DNA from: Planctomycetota bacterium
GTDB taxonomy: Bacteria; Planctomycetota; UBA1135; UBA2386
Direction of reading: 5' to 3'
Assembly: GCA_016716265.1 (NCBI GenBank)
Contig: JADJWQ010000001.1
Coordinates: forward strand, 1,922,001-1,986,000
DNA: 64,000 nucleotides
Of this stretch, positions 8,606 through 17,019 are shown piece by piece. The notes beneath the pieces were generated by a model. The model saw only the letters and a list, made by a program, of their open reading frames with translations, was not told the origin of the DNA and made no database searches. The stretch's first letter is position 1. Each line of letters opens with the position of its first letter. A program made the position numbers and the translations under genes.

Positions 8606-11600
8606 CTACAGCCCGACCACCATGCGCACGTAGTTCGAGATCGCGACGCCGCCCGTCGCCGCCACGTCGATTGCGATGCATTGCCCGTAGAACAGGAACC
8701 CGACTGATGTCGGCGTGTACGGGAAGTTGAGCTGGTAGACGCCGTCGCCAAGGCCGTTCGCGACCGTCGACACGCTGGTGATCGCGTCGTGGAACGCGGT
8801 GCAGTTGACGAGACCGATCCCCGACAGATCGAACGGGAACCTCGGCGATTGGTTGTTCACGCCGAGGCTCAGGTACACGGGCTGGTTCGCCGGCGCGTTC
8901 GAGCAGGTGAACCCGAACGTCTGGCCGAGCACCGGCAGGCCCGAATGCCCCGCGCGCAGCGGACCGCAGCTCCAACCGAACTCGGCGGCATCGGCGCAGC
9001 CGCGCTGCAGGCGCACCTTCGTGCCGAGGTTGTCGGCGGCCGTGTTGGCGCCGATCGCCGCGCTCGGCGGGCTGCCGGTCCAGCCCCATGCGGCGACCCG
9101 CGGCACGTTGCTCTCGCGGTGGAACGCCGCGGCCGCGGTGTGGAAATTGCCACGCGCGACGATGTCGACGACGACGTCGCTGATGCCGTCGTAGACGAAC
9201 GCGCTCTGCAGACCGATCTCGTTCCATGTGTCGCCGGTGACGTGCCAGCGGTGGTCGCTCGCGCTCAGCACGGTGACCGGCGCCGGCAGGTTCGCCGCGA
9301 ACGTCGTCGACAGCACGTGGCCTGCCGGCACGTGCGACATGCGCACCTCGAGGGTGTCGTTCCAGTGGCGGCCCGTCGCGCACGCCGCGAACGCGAGCCC
9401 GGTGATCGGTCCTGCCGCAAGCTGATCGCGCCGCACGATCGTCTGGTAGCGCACGTTGCCGAACGCGGTCGCGACCGTGTGGTAGCCGACGCTGACGTTC
9501 GCGGTGCGCGGCTGCAGGATCCCGGTGAACGGCACGTTGCTCGCCGCGCCGGCCGCGATGCTCAGGTTCGCGCCGCCGTAGGAATTGGCGCCAGTCGTGT
9601 AGCGGTGGTTGAAGTTGCGCGCGACGACGGCGATCCCGTACGTGCCGGGGGTCAGCAGGAACGGACTGTTCAGCTCGATCATCGACGGCACGTCGACCCC
9701 TGCCGCGACGCCGAAGCCGGCGGTCTCGGGAATCCACGCCGCCGGGTTGGCCGCACTCGTGACGTAGCTGCCGCCGAGCGCGGTCCGGTAGACGTCGACC
9801 ATCAGGTTCGTGCCGACGGCGACGTTGGTGTTCAGCGCGAGGCCATCGAGGTACAGCCCGGCGGCCACCGTCACGTCGAAGTAGACCGCGCCGCCGATCG
9901 CGCCGCCGTTGTTCTGCGCGAACACGGTCGTCAGCGACGGGCTCGCCGCGGCGCCGAACGGCAGGGCGTTGCAGGTGCCGGTCGTCGGGTCCGAGGATGC
10001 CGCGTACGACGCACACGACGGCGCGTAGACGCACCAGTCGGTGCCAGTCACCGCCGGCACGTCGTACGTGGCCGCCACCGTACCCGCGACGGTGCTGCCG
10101 GCCGACGCCGGCTGCGATACGAGCAGCGGCACCGTGCCGGCCGGCGGCAGGCCCGGCGCAACGACGATCGTCGCCGGATCGATGCCGATCGCCCCGCTGA
10201 TGTCGATCACCACGCGCGCGATGTAGCCGTCGACGCTCGGACTCGTCGACGTCGCCGGCGGCGAGCTGAACCACGCGACGTTGACCTCGCCCGCGCTCGC
10301 CGTCGCGGTCGGCCCGGTCGGGTCGTAGCGGCCGGCGATCGCCGCAAGTGCGCCATTGAAGCGCGCGTCGGCGTCGCGGGCGAGCGGCCGACTCACGCTC
10401 GTGACGAACCGGTCGGCGAGGCCGGGGTTCACAAGCGCGCTGCCGGCGCCGTAACGCAGCACCGCACCGTTCGCGGTCGTCGCGCGCAGGCCGGCCGCCG
10501 TCCACGTGTCGGTCGGCGCGACGTCGGCGAACACGTCGACGACGACGAGGTTGGCGGGTGCGGGCGCGCCGGGATCGGCGCCGTCGAGGCGATCGACAGC
10601 GAGCACGACCGACGCCACGGCATTCGCGTAGACGCACCAGTCGGTGCCGGTCACCGCCGGCACGTCGTACGTGGCCGCCACCGTGCCGGCGACGGTGCTG
10701 CCGGCCGACGCCGGCTGCGATACGAGCAGCGGGACCGTGCCGGCCGGCGGCAGACCCGGCGCAACGACGATCGTCGCCGGATCGATGCCGATCGCCCTGC
10801 TGATGTCGATCACCACGCGCGCGATGTAGCCGTCGACGCTCGGACTCGTCGACGTCGCCGGCGGCGAGCTGAACCACGTGACGTTGACCTCGCCCGCGGT
10901 CGCCGTCGCGGTCGGACCGGTCGGGTCGTAGCGGCCGGCGATCGCCGCCAGCGCGGCGTTGAAGCGCGCGTCGGCGTTGCGGGCGAGCGGCCGGCTCACG
11001 CTCGTGACGAACCGGTCGGCGAGGCCGGGGTTCAAGAGCGCGTTGCCGGCGCCGTAGCGCAGCACCGCGCCGTTCGCGGTCGTCGCGCGCAGGCCGGCCG
11101 CCGTCCACGTGTCGGTCGCCGCGACGTCGGCGAACACGTCGACGACGACGAGGTTGGCGGGCGCCGGCGCACCCGGATCGCGGCCGTCGAGGCGATCGAC
11201 GCCGAGCACGACCGACACCGCCGCATTCGCGTAGACGCACCAGTCGATGCCGGTCACCGTCGGCACGTCGTACGTGGCCGCCACCGTGCCGGCGACGGTG
11301 CTGCCGGCCGACGCCGGCTGCGATACGAGCAGCGGGACCGTGCCGGCCGGCGGCAGGCCCGGCGCAACGACGATCGTCGCCGGATCGATGCCGACCACCC
11401 GGCTGATGTCGATCACCACGCGCGCGATGTAGCCGTCGACGCTCGGACTCGTCGACGTCGCCGGCGGCGAGCTGAACCACGCGACGTTGACCTCGCCCGC
11501 GCTCGCCGTCGCGGTCGGCCCGGTCGGGTCGTAGCGGCCGGCGATCGCCGCCAGCGCGCCGTTGAAGCGCGCGTCGGCGTCGCGGGCGAGCGGCCGGCTC

Positions 11601-11911
11601 ACGCTCGTGACGAACCGGTCGGCGAGGCCGGGGTTCACAAGCGCGCTGCCGGCGCCGTAACGCAGCACGGCGCCGTTCGCGGTCGTCGCGCGCAGCCCCG
11701 CCGCCGTCCATGTGTCGGTCGCCGCGACGTCGGCGAACACGTCGACGACGACGAGGTTGGCGGGCGCCGGCGCACCCGGATCGCCGCCGTCCAGACGATC
11801 GACACTCAACGTGACCTGGGCGTTCGCGAACGCGGTCGCGCAGCCCAGCGCGCACGCGATGCGCACAGAGACAGCCAGGGACTGGACGATCAGGCGAGCA
11901 ATCGGGTTCAT
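8606..11911 (-). CDS. Large exported protein with three 201-aa repeats and GxGC/VVGL module
   Basis: 1,101 residues from the ATG at 11911, giving a leader MNPIARLIVQSLAVSVRIA followed by CALGCATAFANAQ (signal peptide with an A-x-A-type site). Residues ~30-630 are three copies of a 201-residue unit, each starting near V-LSVDRLDG-DPGAPAPAN and ending near TGTDWCVYAN. About 350 residues follow that appear to form beta-rich subdomains (GGAIGGAVYFDVTVAAGLYL; GHVLSTTFAANLPAPVTVL). The last ~120 residues are the C-terminal module (SCGPLRAGHSGLPVLGQTF, then ending ISNYVRMVVGL). The product should be on the cell surface or released. The role is unknown. The repeats are nearly identical in DNA, which indicates recent duplication or gene conversion. 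Confidence 0.87.
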   Translation of the reverse strand: MNPIARLIVQSLAVSVRIACALGCATAFANAQVTLSVDRLDGGDPGAPAPANLVVVDVFADVAATDTWTAAGLRATTANGAVLRYGAGSALVNPGLADRFVTSVSRPLARDADARFNGALAAIAGRYDPTGPTATASAGEVNVAWFSSPPATSTSPSVDGYIARVVIDISRVVGIDPATIVVAPGLPPAGTVPLLVSQPASAGSTVAGTVAATYDVPTVTGIDWCVYANAAVSVVLGVDRLDGRDPGAPAPANLVVVDVFADVAATDTWTAAGLRATTANGAVLRYGAGNALLNPGLADRFVTSVSRPLARNADARFNAALAAIAGRYDPTGPTATATAGEVNVTWFSSPPATSTSPSVDGYIARVVIDISRAIGIDPATIVVAPGLPPAGTVPLLVSQPASAGSTVAGTVAATYDVPAVTGTDWCVYANAVASVVLAVDRLDGADPGAPAPANLVVVDVFADVAPTDTWTAAGLRATTANGAVLRYGAGSALVNPGLADRFVTSVSRPLARDADARFNGALAAIAGRYDPTGPTATASAGEVNVAWFSSPPATSTSPSVDGYIARVVIDISGAIGIDPATIVVAPGLPPAGTVPLLVSQPASAGSTVAGTVAATYDVPAVTGTDWCVYAPSCASYAASSDPTTGTCNALPFGAAASPSLTTVFAQNNGGAIGGAVYFDVTVAAGLYLDGLALNTNVAVGTNLMVDVYRTALGGSYVTSAANPAAWIPETAGFGVAAGVDVPSMIELNSPFLLTPGTYGIAVVARNFNHRYTTGANSYGGANLSIAAGAASNVPFTGILQPRTANVSVGYHTVATAFGNVRYQTIVRRDQLAAGPITGLAFAACATGRHWNDTLEVRMSHVPAGHVLSTTFAANLPAPVTVLSASDHRWHVTGDTWNEIGLQSAFVYDGISDVVVDIVARGNFHTAAAAFHRESNVPRVAAWGWTGSPPSAAIGANTAADNLGTKVRLQRGCADAAEFGWSCGPLRAGHSGLPVLGQTFGFTCSNAPANQPVYLSLGVNNQSPRFPFDLSGIGLVNCTAFHDAITSVSTVANGLGDGVYQLNFPYTPTSVGFLFYGQCIAIDVAATGGVAISNYVRMVVGL
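10023..10625 (-). repeat. 603-bp in-frame repeat, unit 3 (last translated)
   Basis: Third unit of the 201-codon segment. It reads ISGAIGIDPA at the position where units 1 and 2 differ, and runs into the non-repeated segment after DWCVYAPSC. Confidence 0.9.
10626..11228 (-). repeat. 603-bp in-frame repeat, unit 2
   Basis: Middle unit of the triplicated 201-codon segment. It matches units 1 and 3 almost throughout, with small differences such as ISRAIGIDPA here against ISRVVGIDPA in unit 1. Confidence 0.9.
11229..11831 (-). repeat. 603-bp in-frame repeat, unit 1 (first translated)
   Basis: First of three direct repeats of 603 bp in the exported protein gene. The plus-strand block GCGTAGACGCACCAGTCG recurs at 10023, 10626 and 11229, a spacing of exactly 603 bp (201 codons). 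Scattered substitutions, mostly single bases, separate the units. The outer end of this unit is approximate. Confidence 0.9.
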
Positions 11912-12132
11912 GGACGGGTCTCGGGACGACGCCGAGAAGTGGGAGCGCACAATTCCCCGCGGCAAGCTAAGTCGGTCGCAGCGAACCGGGAAGCCACCCC
12001 CTCGCGTGCTCACGTCGTCGCGCCGGTCGCTCCACCGGTGGCACTTTCCCGGAACGTCCGGTCGTATCGCCCCGCCGCACTCCGCGCCGTCGCCACTCAC
12101 CCTGGTCGCAGCATCGCGACCACGCGCCGCCG

Positions 12133-12432
12133 GTGCCGACCCGGCAGCGGCAGCCGAAGCAGCCGGTCCGCGACGAGCTGACGCTGTGCTGCCCGCTGGC
12201 GACGTCGGGCGGCGGCCAGGTCGAAGTGCTGCTCGGTTTCTTCGACACGGCCGACACCGAGCACGTGCGGCCGTCGCTGACCCGCGAACGGCCGCGCGAC
12301 GGGCTCGCAAGGGTCGCGTAGTTCGCGCTGCCCGACCTGGGCGGAGCACCCCACGCGGCAACGGTCGGCGGGGCGCTGCAGGAAAGCGCCGACCGGGCGG
12401 TGCTCGACGCGCTCGCCGACGCCGAGCGCGTC
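12133..12432 (+). pseudogene. Unrecognised gene remnant cut by IS91-like relic C
   Basis: One frame reads TLCCPLATSGGGQVEVLLGF and FDTADTEHVRPSLTRERP, reaches a TAG at 12319-12321, and continues in the same frame as FALPDLGGAPHAATVGGALQ and ESADRAVLDALADAERV. It then runs directly into the conserved block of relic C. The similar character on both sides of the stop supports a single former gene interrupted by a nonsense mutation and truncated at the relic boundary. No start is convincing and the family is unknown. Confidence 0.4.
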
Positions 12433-12629
12433 ACTTCCGGTCGCCGCGTCGAGCCACGGGGGATCCAGTCGGTCCACGGGCCTGGGCACTGGGGCGCAAC
12501 ACGCGGCGGGACGAGTGGTGGGAGTTCCGCCAGCAGGTCGGGACGGGTCGACCCGCGCACGACGGTGCGCGGGTCGGTGAGAGAGATCAGCGGCTGACGG
12601 CGAGTCCGGCACTCAGGGCAGACCGGCAT
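12433..12629 (-). mobile_element. IS91-like transposase C-terminal relic, copy C
   Basis: The shortest of three relics. From 12629 on the minus strand it reads MPVCPECRTRRQPLISLTDP, RTVVRGSTRPDLLAELPPL and VPPRVAPQCPGPWTD, aligning residue by residue with the tails of copies A and B. The match ends near 12433, where it abuts another gene remnant, so the outer ~160 bp of the IS 3' end seen in A and B is missing here. All three copies point the same way. Confidence 0.72.
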
Positions 12630-12933
12630 GCGCTCTCCGCGACCGGTGCCGGGTGCGCCCACCCCCGGCGCACCGTCCCGGCCGCTTCGCGGCCTCGCGC
12701 CTGACCAGGAACTCCGTCCACACCCCCCGGCCTGCCGTCTGCCGAGGGCGAGCTGCCTCGAACCCCCGACGCCGCCTGCTGCACGGGCGCCGAGGCGCCA
12801 GGCGCATCGAACACGCTGACCGGCCATCGACGGCATCGACCCGGTCCTGGAAGCCGACGGCCGGAACGCCGAGCCGCCCGGGGGAGCTGCTTCCACGCCC
12901 GGCGCTCGCGGGGTGCAATGGACGCGGTCGGGC
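12630..12933. other. Intergenic region upstream of the ECF sigma gene
   Basis: About 300 bp between relic C and the sigma factor start. It should hold the promoter of the sigma/kinase pair. No open frame here shows a family signature and I see no clear promoter boxes or terminator. Confidence 0.35.
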
Positions 12934-13530
12934 ATGGCTGCGGAACTCCCGGGCGACGTGACGCGCTTGCTCCAGCAGGCCGGCGCGGGCGATCGGCGCG
13001 CGCTGACCGCGCTGATGGACCGCGTCTACGCCGAGCTGCACCGCATCGCGGAGCGCTCGATGCGGGGCGAGCGCGGCGACCACACGCTGCAGCCGACCGC
13101 GCTGGTCAACGAGGCGTGGCTGCGGCTCGTCGGCCGCGACGTCGATTGGGAGAGCCGCCGACACTTCTTCGCAACCGCCGCGACCGCCATGCGCCGCATC
13201 CTCGTGGATCACGCGCGGCGGCACCGTGCCCATCGGCGCGGTCGCGGTGCTCGCCCGGTGCCGCTCGACGCGGCCGGCACGGTCGCCGACGTCGAGCAGC
13301 TCGCCGAGGTACGCCCGGACCAGCTCCTCGCCATCGACGAGGCGCTCGCGCGACTCGCCGAGCACGACGCGCGCAAGGCGCGGGTCGTCGAGCTGCGCTT
13401 CTTCGCGGGCCTGAACCACGACGAGATCGCCGCCACGCTGGGCGTGTCGCGCGCGACGGTCGAGCGCGACTGGGCATTCGCCCGCGCCTGGCTGCACCGG
13501 CAGATCGCCGAGCCCGACGATGGATCCTGA
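12934..13530 (+). CDS. ECF sigma factor (TIGR02999/ECF_sub type)
   Basis: 198 residues. It follows the pattern of planctomycete and acidobacterial ECF sigma factors that sit beside Ser/Thr kinases. Region 2 shows LMDRVYAELHRIAERSMRGE, QPTALVNEAWLRL and RHFFATAATAMRRILVDHAR. Region 4 is VVELRFFAGLNHDEIAATLG followed by VSRATVERDWAFARAWL, the helix-turn-helix that contacts the -35 box. The ATG at 12934 fits the family start; an in-frame ATG seven codons earlier (12913) is possible. The 3' end overlaps the kinase start by 11 bases, so the two are translated from one mRNA. No anti-sigma gene is adjacent; control by the kinase is an inference from pairing. Confidence 0.93.
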   Translation: MAAELPGDVTRLLQQAGAGDRRALTALMDRVYAELHRIAERSMRGERGDHTLQPTALVNEAWLRLVGRDVDWESRRHFFATAATAMRRILVDHARRHRAHRRGRGARPVPLDAAGTVADVEQLAEVRPDQLLAIDEALARLAEHDARKARVVELRFFAGLNHDEIAATLGVSRATVERDWAFARAWLHRQIAEPDDGS

Positions 13531-16165
13531 GCGCTGGCAGAGAGTGGAGGAGCTGTTCCACGCAGCCATCGCGCGGCCGGCCGGCGAGCGTACGGCGGTC
13601 GTGACGGCGCAATGCGGCGGCGACGACGACCTTCGCTCGGAGGTGCTCGCGCTGCTCGCCGCACACGTCGAGGAGGATTCACCGTTGGACGCGAAGCGGG
13701 TCGAGGACGAGCTGCGGTTCGACCGCTACCGCGTGCTCGGACCGCTCGGCTCGGGCGGCATGGGCAGCGTGTTCCTCGCCGAGCAGCTCCACCCGATCCG
13801 GCGGCAGGTCGCGATCAAGGTCATCCGGCTCGGCATGGACACCGAGCGCGTCCTCAAACGCTTCGAGGTCGAACGGCAAGCGCTCGCGCTGATGAATCAC
13901 GACAACATCGCGCGTGTGCTCGACGCCGGCACGACCGCCCGCGGACAGCCGTACTTCGTCATGGAGCACGTGCCGGGGCAGCCGATCACGACGCACTGCG
14001 ACGAGCGACGCCTCGACCTCCGGGCTCGCATCGCGATGCTCTGCGGGGTCTGCGCCGGGGTCCAGCACGCGCACCAGAAGGGCATCCTGCACCGCGACCT
14101 CAAGGCATCGAACGTCCTGGTCGCGACCGCAGGCGATCGGGCGGTTCCCAAGATCATCGACTTCGGGCTGGCGCGCGCGATCGACCATCGCGAGCTGCAG
14201 GCGACGCTGTCCTCCGATCGCGAGATCGCGATCGGGACGCCGGAGTACATGTCGCCCGAGCAGGCCTCGCCCGAGACGCTCGACGTCGACACCCGCACGG
14301 ACGTCTACGCGCTCGGTGTGCTGGCCTACGAGCTGCTCACGGGCTTCCTACCGCTGCCGAGCGACCAGCTGCGCCGTCTGCCGCTGACCGAGCTGCTGCG
14401 CGCGATCCGCGAGAGCGAGCCACCCCGGCCGAGCGAACGCGTGATCCGCGAGCACCCGGACGCCGTACGGCTCGCCGCCGCGAACCGTGCGACGACGCCA
14501 CCCGCACTCGTCCGGTCCCTGCGTGGCGAGCTCGACTGGATCGTGGGTCGCGCGACCGACAAGGAGCGCGAGCGCCGCTACGCGACGGTCGCGGAGCTCG
14601 CCGACGACCTGCGTCGCCACCTGGCCTGCGAGCCGGTCCGGGCCGGGCCACCCGGAGCCGGCTACCGGCTGCGCAAGCTGCTGCGGCGGCATCGCGGGCA
14701 GGTCGTGGCGGGCATCGCGCTGCTGCTGACGCTCGTCGTCGGGCTCGTCGCGACGGCGATCGGGTTCACCGAAGCCGCTCACCAACGCAATCGCTTCGAA
14801 GCGAAAGTGCAGGAGTTCGACCTGCTGGCCACGATCGAGCAGCTCCGCGGCGCCCGCGTCCGGCGTGACGCCCTGCACCCGGCGTGGCCGGAGCGCGCGG
14901 CGGACATGCGAAGCTGGCTCGACACGGAGGCCCGGCGGCTGCGCGACGCGCTGCCGGAGCTGCGGCGCACGGTGCGCGCGCTGAGCGAGCGCGCGAATGC
15001 CGACACACCGGAGTCCGAGCACTTCCTGCGCGGCGCCCTGACCCGGTCGCTCGGCGACATCGAGGGCTTCGTCGCCGACGAGGTACCCGCCGTCGAGCGG
15101 GACCTGTGGTGGGCCGAGCGGATCGACGCGCTCACCCGCAGCCACCCGCGCGCCCGCGTGTCGTGGGCCGACGCCGCGGCGGCGATCGCGCGCGCGGACG
15201 ACATCACGGCGAGCGCGCTGTACCGCCCGGGTGCGATCGACCTGCGACCCCAGACCGGCCTCGTGCCGATCGGCATGAACCCGGTCACGCGGCTGTGGGA
15301 GTTCTACGATCTGCGGTCGGCGTGGGACCCGGATGCCGGTGCCGCGCCCGAAGAGCTGCCGATCCCTTCGCACGGCGCGGACGGCGCGATCGACGTCGGC
15401 GACGCCACCGGCATCGTGCTCGTGCTGCTGCCCGGCGGGACCTTCCGGCTGGGGGCGGCGGACGACGACGAGCTCGCGACCGACGACGAATACCCGGCGA
15501 CCGAGCTGACGCTCGCACCGTTCTTCGTCGCGCGCCACGAGCTGACCCAGGCGCAATGGAGGCGGCTCAGCGGTGGCGCGACGCCCAGCGCGTTCGGGCC
15601 GGACTACGACACGCCGAACGTACACGGGCTGACGTCGGCGCATCCGGTCGAGCAGGTCAGCTGGGACGACTGCGATCGGCTGCTCCGCGCGCACGGCATG
15701 ACGCTGCCGACCGAAGCGCAATGGGAGTACGCGGCGCGGGCCGGCACCGTCTCACGCTGGTGGCCGGGCGACGACCGCGAGGCACTCCGCGGCGGTGCCA
15801 ATCTGCTCGACCGGGCGGGAATCGTCGCGTCGGGAAACGCGCTGACCACACCGTGGCCAGAGTTCTTCGACGGCTTTCCGGTGCACGCGCCGGTCGATGG
15901 TCTGCGACCGAACGCGTTCGGGCTCCACCACGTCCACGGCAACGTCTGGGAGTGGTGTCTCGATCCGTGGGCATCGTACGACGAGCCGCTCACCGCGAGC
16001 GCCGACGGAACGCGCGGCGCCGGCGACGAGCTCGCACCGCGCGTGATCCGGGGCGGGTCGTTCCTGAGCGCGCACCTCGCGGCGCGATCTTCGAAGCGCG
16101 ACTACGCGCAGCGCGGCTTCTTCGCCGAGGATCTCGGCGTCCGCGCGGCGCGCGCGCTGCGCTGA
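13520..16165 (+). CDS. Membrane Ser/Thr protein kinase with C-terminal SUMF1-like domain
   Basis: 881 residues. The kinase domain (~70-345) has the glycine loop GPLGSGGMGSVFLAEQ, Lys100 in VAIKVIR, the catalytic loop HRDLKASN (Asp193), DFG at 214-216, and GTPEYMSPEQA, so it should be active. A single membrane helix lies near 394-416 (VAGIALLLTLVVGLVATAIG). The outer part ends in a formylglycine-generating-enzyme-like domain (~636-880) with GGTFRLGAADD, LPTEAQWEYAARAG, GNVWEWCLDPW and RVIRGGSFLSAHLA. True FGEs have a redox cysteine pair just after RGGS; here the positions read S and no cysteine follows, so it is probably not a sulfatase activator. It may be a sensor or binding module. It is co-transcribed with the overlapping sigma gene. 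Confidence 0.93.
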   Translation: MDPERWQRVEELFHAAIARPAGERTAVVTAQCGGDDDLRSEVLALLAAHVEEDSPLDAKRVEDELRFDRYRVLGPLGSGGMGSVFLAEQLHPIRRQVAIKVIRLGMDTERVLKRFEVERQALALMNHDNIARVLDAGTTARGQPYFVMEHVPGQPITTHCDERRLDLRARIAMLCGVCAGVQHAHQKGILHRDLKASNVLVATAGDRAVPKIIDFGLARAIDHRELQATLSSDREIAIGTPEYMSPEQASPETLDVDTRTDVYALGVLAYELLTGFLPLPSDQLRRLPLTELLRAIRESEPPRPSERVIREHPDAVRLAAANRATTPPALVRSLRGELDWIVGRATDKERERRYATVAELADDLRRHLACEPVRAGPPGAGYRLRKLLRRHRGQVVAGIALLLTLVVGLVATAIGFTEAAHQRNRFEAKVQEFDLLATIEQLRGARVRRDALHPAWPERAADMRSWLDTEARRLRDALPELRRTVRALSERANADTPESEHFLRGALTRSLGDIEGFVADEVPAVERDLWWAERIDALTRSHPRARVSWADAAAAIARADDITASALYRPGAIDLRPQTGLVPIGMNPVTRLWEFYDLRSAWDPDAGAAPEELPIPSHGADGAIDVGDATGIVLVLLPGGTFRLGAADDDELATDDEYPATELTLAPFFVARHELTQAQWRRLSGGATPSAFGPDYDTPNVHGLTSAHPVEQVSWDDCDRLLRAHGMTLPTEAQWEYAARAGTVSRWWPGDDREALRGGANLLDRAGIVASGNALTTPWPEFFDGFPVHAPVDGLRPNAFGLHHVHGNVWEWCLDPWASYDEPLTASADGTRGAGDELAPRVIRGGSFLSAHLAARSSKRDYAQRGFFAEDLGVRAARALR

Positions 16166-16175
16166 ATGCACACGC

Positions 16176-16676
16176 TCACGTCGCCGGTCGCATCTGGATG
16201 CGCACCGCCCGTGACAGCGACACGCAGGGCAGTGGCTGTGTCGGCCGCACGCAGGTGCCCTGGAACACGACGCTGACGCCGGTCGTCGACGGCAGCACGG
16301 GCACCTGGAGCCGCAGGATCCCCGTCGGCGCGACCAGGAAGTCGATGACGACGAAGCTGACCGCGATGCGGCACGGGCTCTCTGCAGCACAGGCCGGCGG
16401 GACCGGTAGCACAGGGTACGGCTGCGGTGCCTCGAGTCCGACCGCGACCGCCTGGTAGCCATTCGGCAGACACGACGGCAACGCCGTCAGGAAGTTCAGG
16501 TCGATCGACGTGCCATAGTGCGCCGTGCCCACATAGCCGGGCGCGCTGGCACCGACGCAGCCGCTGCCCGCGATCTCGCCACAGCCATTGGCCGGGATGC
16601 ACTGCGCGAAGCCGCTCGGGGAGGCCCCGAGAATGGCGACGAGCGCAGCGGGGAGAAGCCGGCGGAGCAACACCAT
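16176..16676 (-). CDS. Small exported protein consisting of the GxGC module
   Basis: 166 residues with a Sec signal peptide (MVLLRRLLPAALVAILGASP, then SGFAQ). Most of the mature part is a single copy of the C-terminal module found in neighbouring exported proteins: GSGCVGASAPGYVGTAHYG, LPNGYQAVAVGL, GILRLQVPVLPSTTGVSV, ending SLSRAVRIQMRPAT. Three pairs of cysteines suggest disulfides. The stand-alone form indicates that the module folds independently. It converges on the kinase gene with only 10 bases between stop codons. Its promoter should be in 16677-16800. The function is unknown. Confidence 0.8.
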   Translation of the reverse strand: MVLLRRLLPAALVAILGASPSGFAQCIPANGCGEIAGSGCVGASAPGYVGTAHYGTSIDLNFLTALPSCLPNGYQAVAVGLEAPQPYPVLPVPPACAAESPCRIAVSFVVIDFLVAPTGILRLQVPVLPSTTGVSVVFQGTCVRPTQPLPCVSLSRAVRIQMRPAT

Positions 16677-17019
16677 GAGAGCCTCCTCTCGGGTCGAGAG
16701 CGCATTCTACGCTCTCGCTCCGCTGCGTGCCGGACGGCCGCCCCTCCCGCACACCGATCGCGGAAGCCGACCCCGGGATTGCCCCTGAGAACGCCGGCGA
16801 TCCCGAGAAGCCGCGAATCCGGTGAGGGATCGGTCGTCGCGTCCTGCGCCTCGGTGGCCGAGCGGACGACGGAGGAACATCGGTGCTGCGAGGACGCGAT
16901 GCCGGTGCGGCAGCGGATCCCGACGCGCGCGCGGCGCGACATTCGAGCGCGATCTGAACGACCCGGACGCGGGACGACGCGTGCAACGTCACTCCCGGGC
17001 GCCGTGGCGGGCCACACGC
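16677..17019. other. Intergenic region
   Basis: 343 bp between the small module protein and the 3' end of a sulfatase, both on the minus strand. No coding signal is seen in either direction. A short inverted repeat, GAGAGCG...CGCTCTC, around 16697-16720 lies just upstream of the module gene and could be an operator or an mRNA hairpin; the evidence is weak. Confidence 0.3.

Noticed and set aside
10023..11831. Possible CRISPR-like or tandem DNA repeat array
   Set aside because: The units are 603 bp, in frame with a protein, and have no short repeat-spacer pattern.
8789..12181. A long plus-strand open frame opposite the triplicated repeats
   Set aside because: It mirrors the 603-bp repeats of the real minus-strand gene. 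The minus-strand frame has a signal peptide and the known C-terminal module; this one has neither.
12655..12933. Open frames on both strands upstream of the ECF sigma gene
   Set aside because: Short, rich in Arg and Pro, with no start context or family pattern; taken as non-coding.
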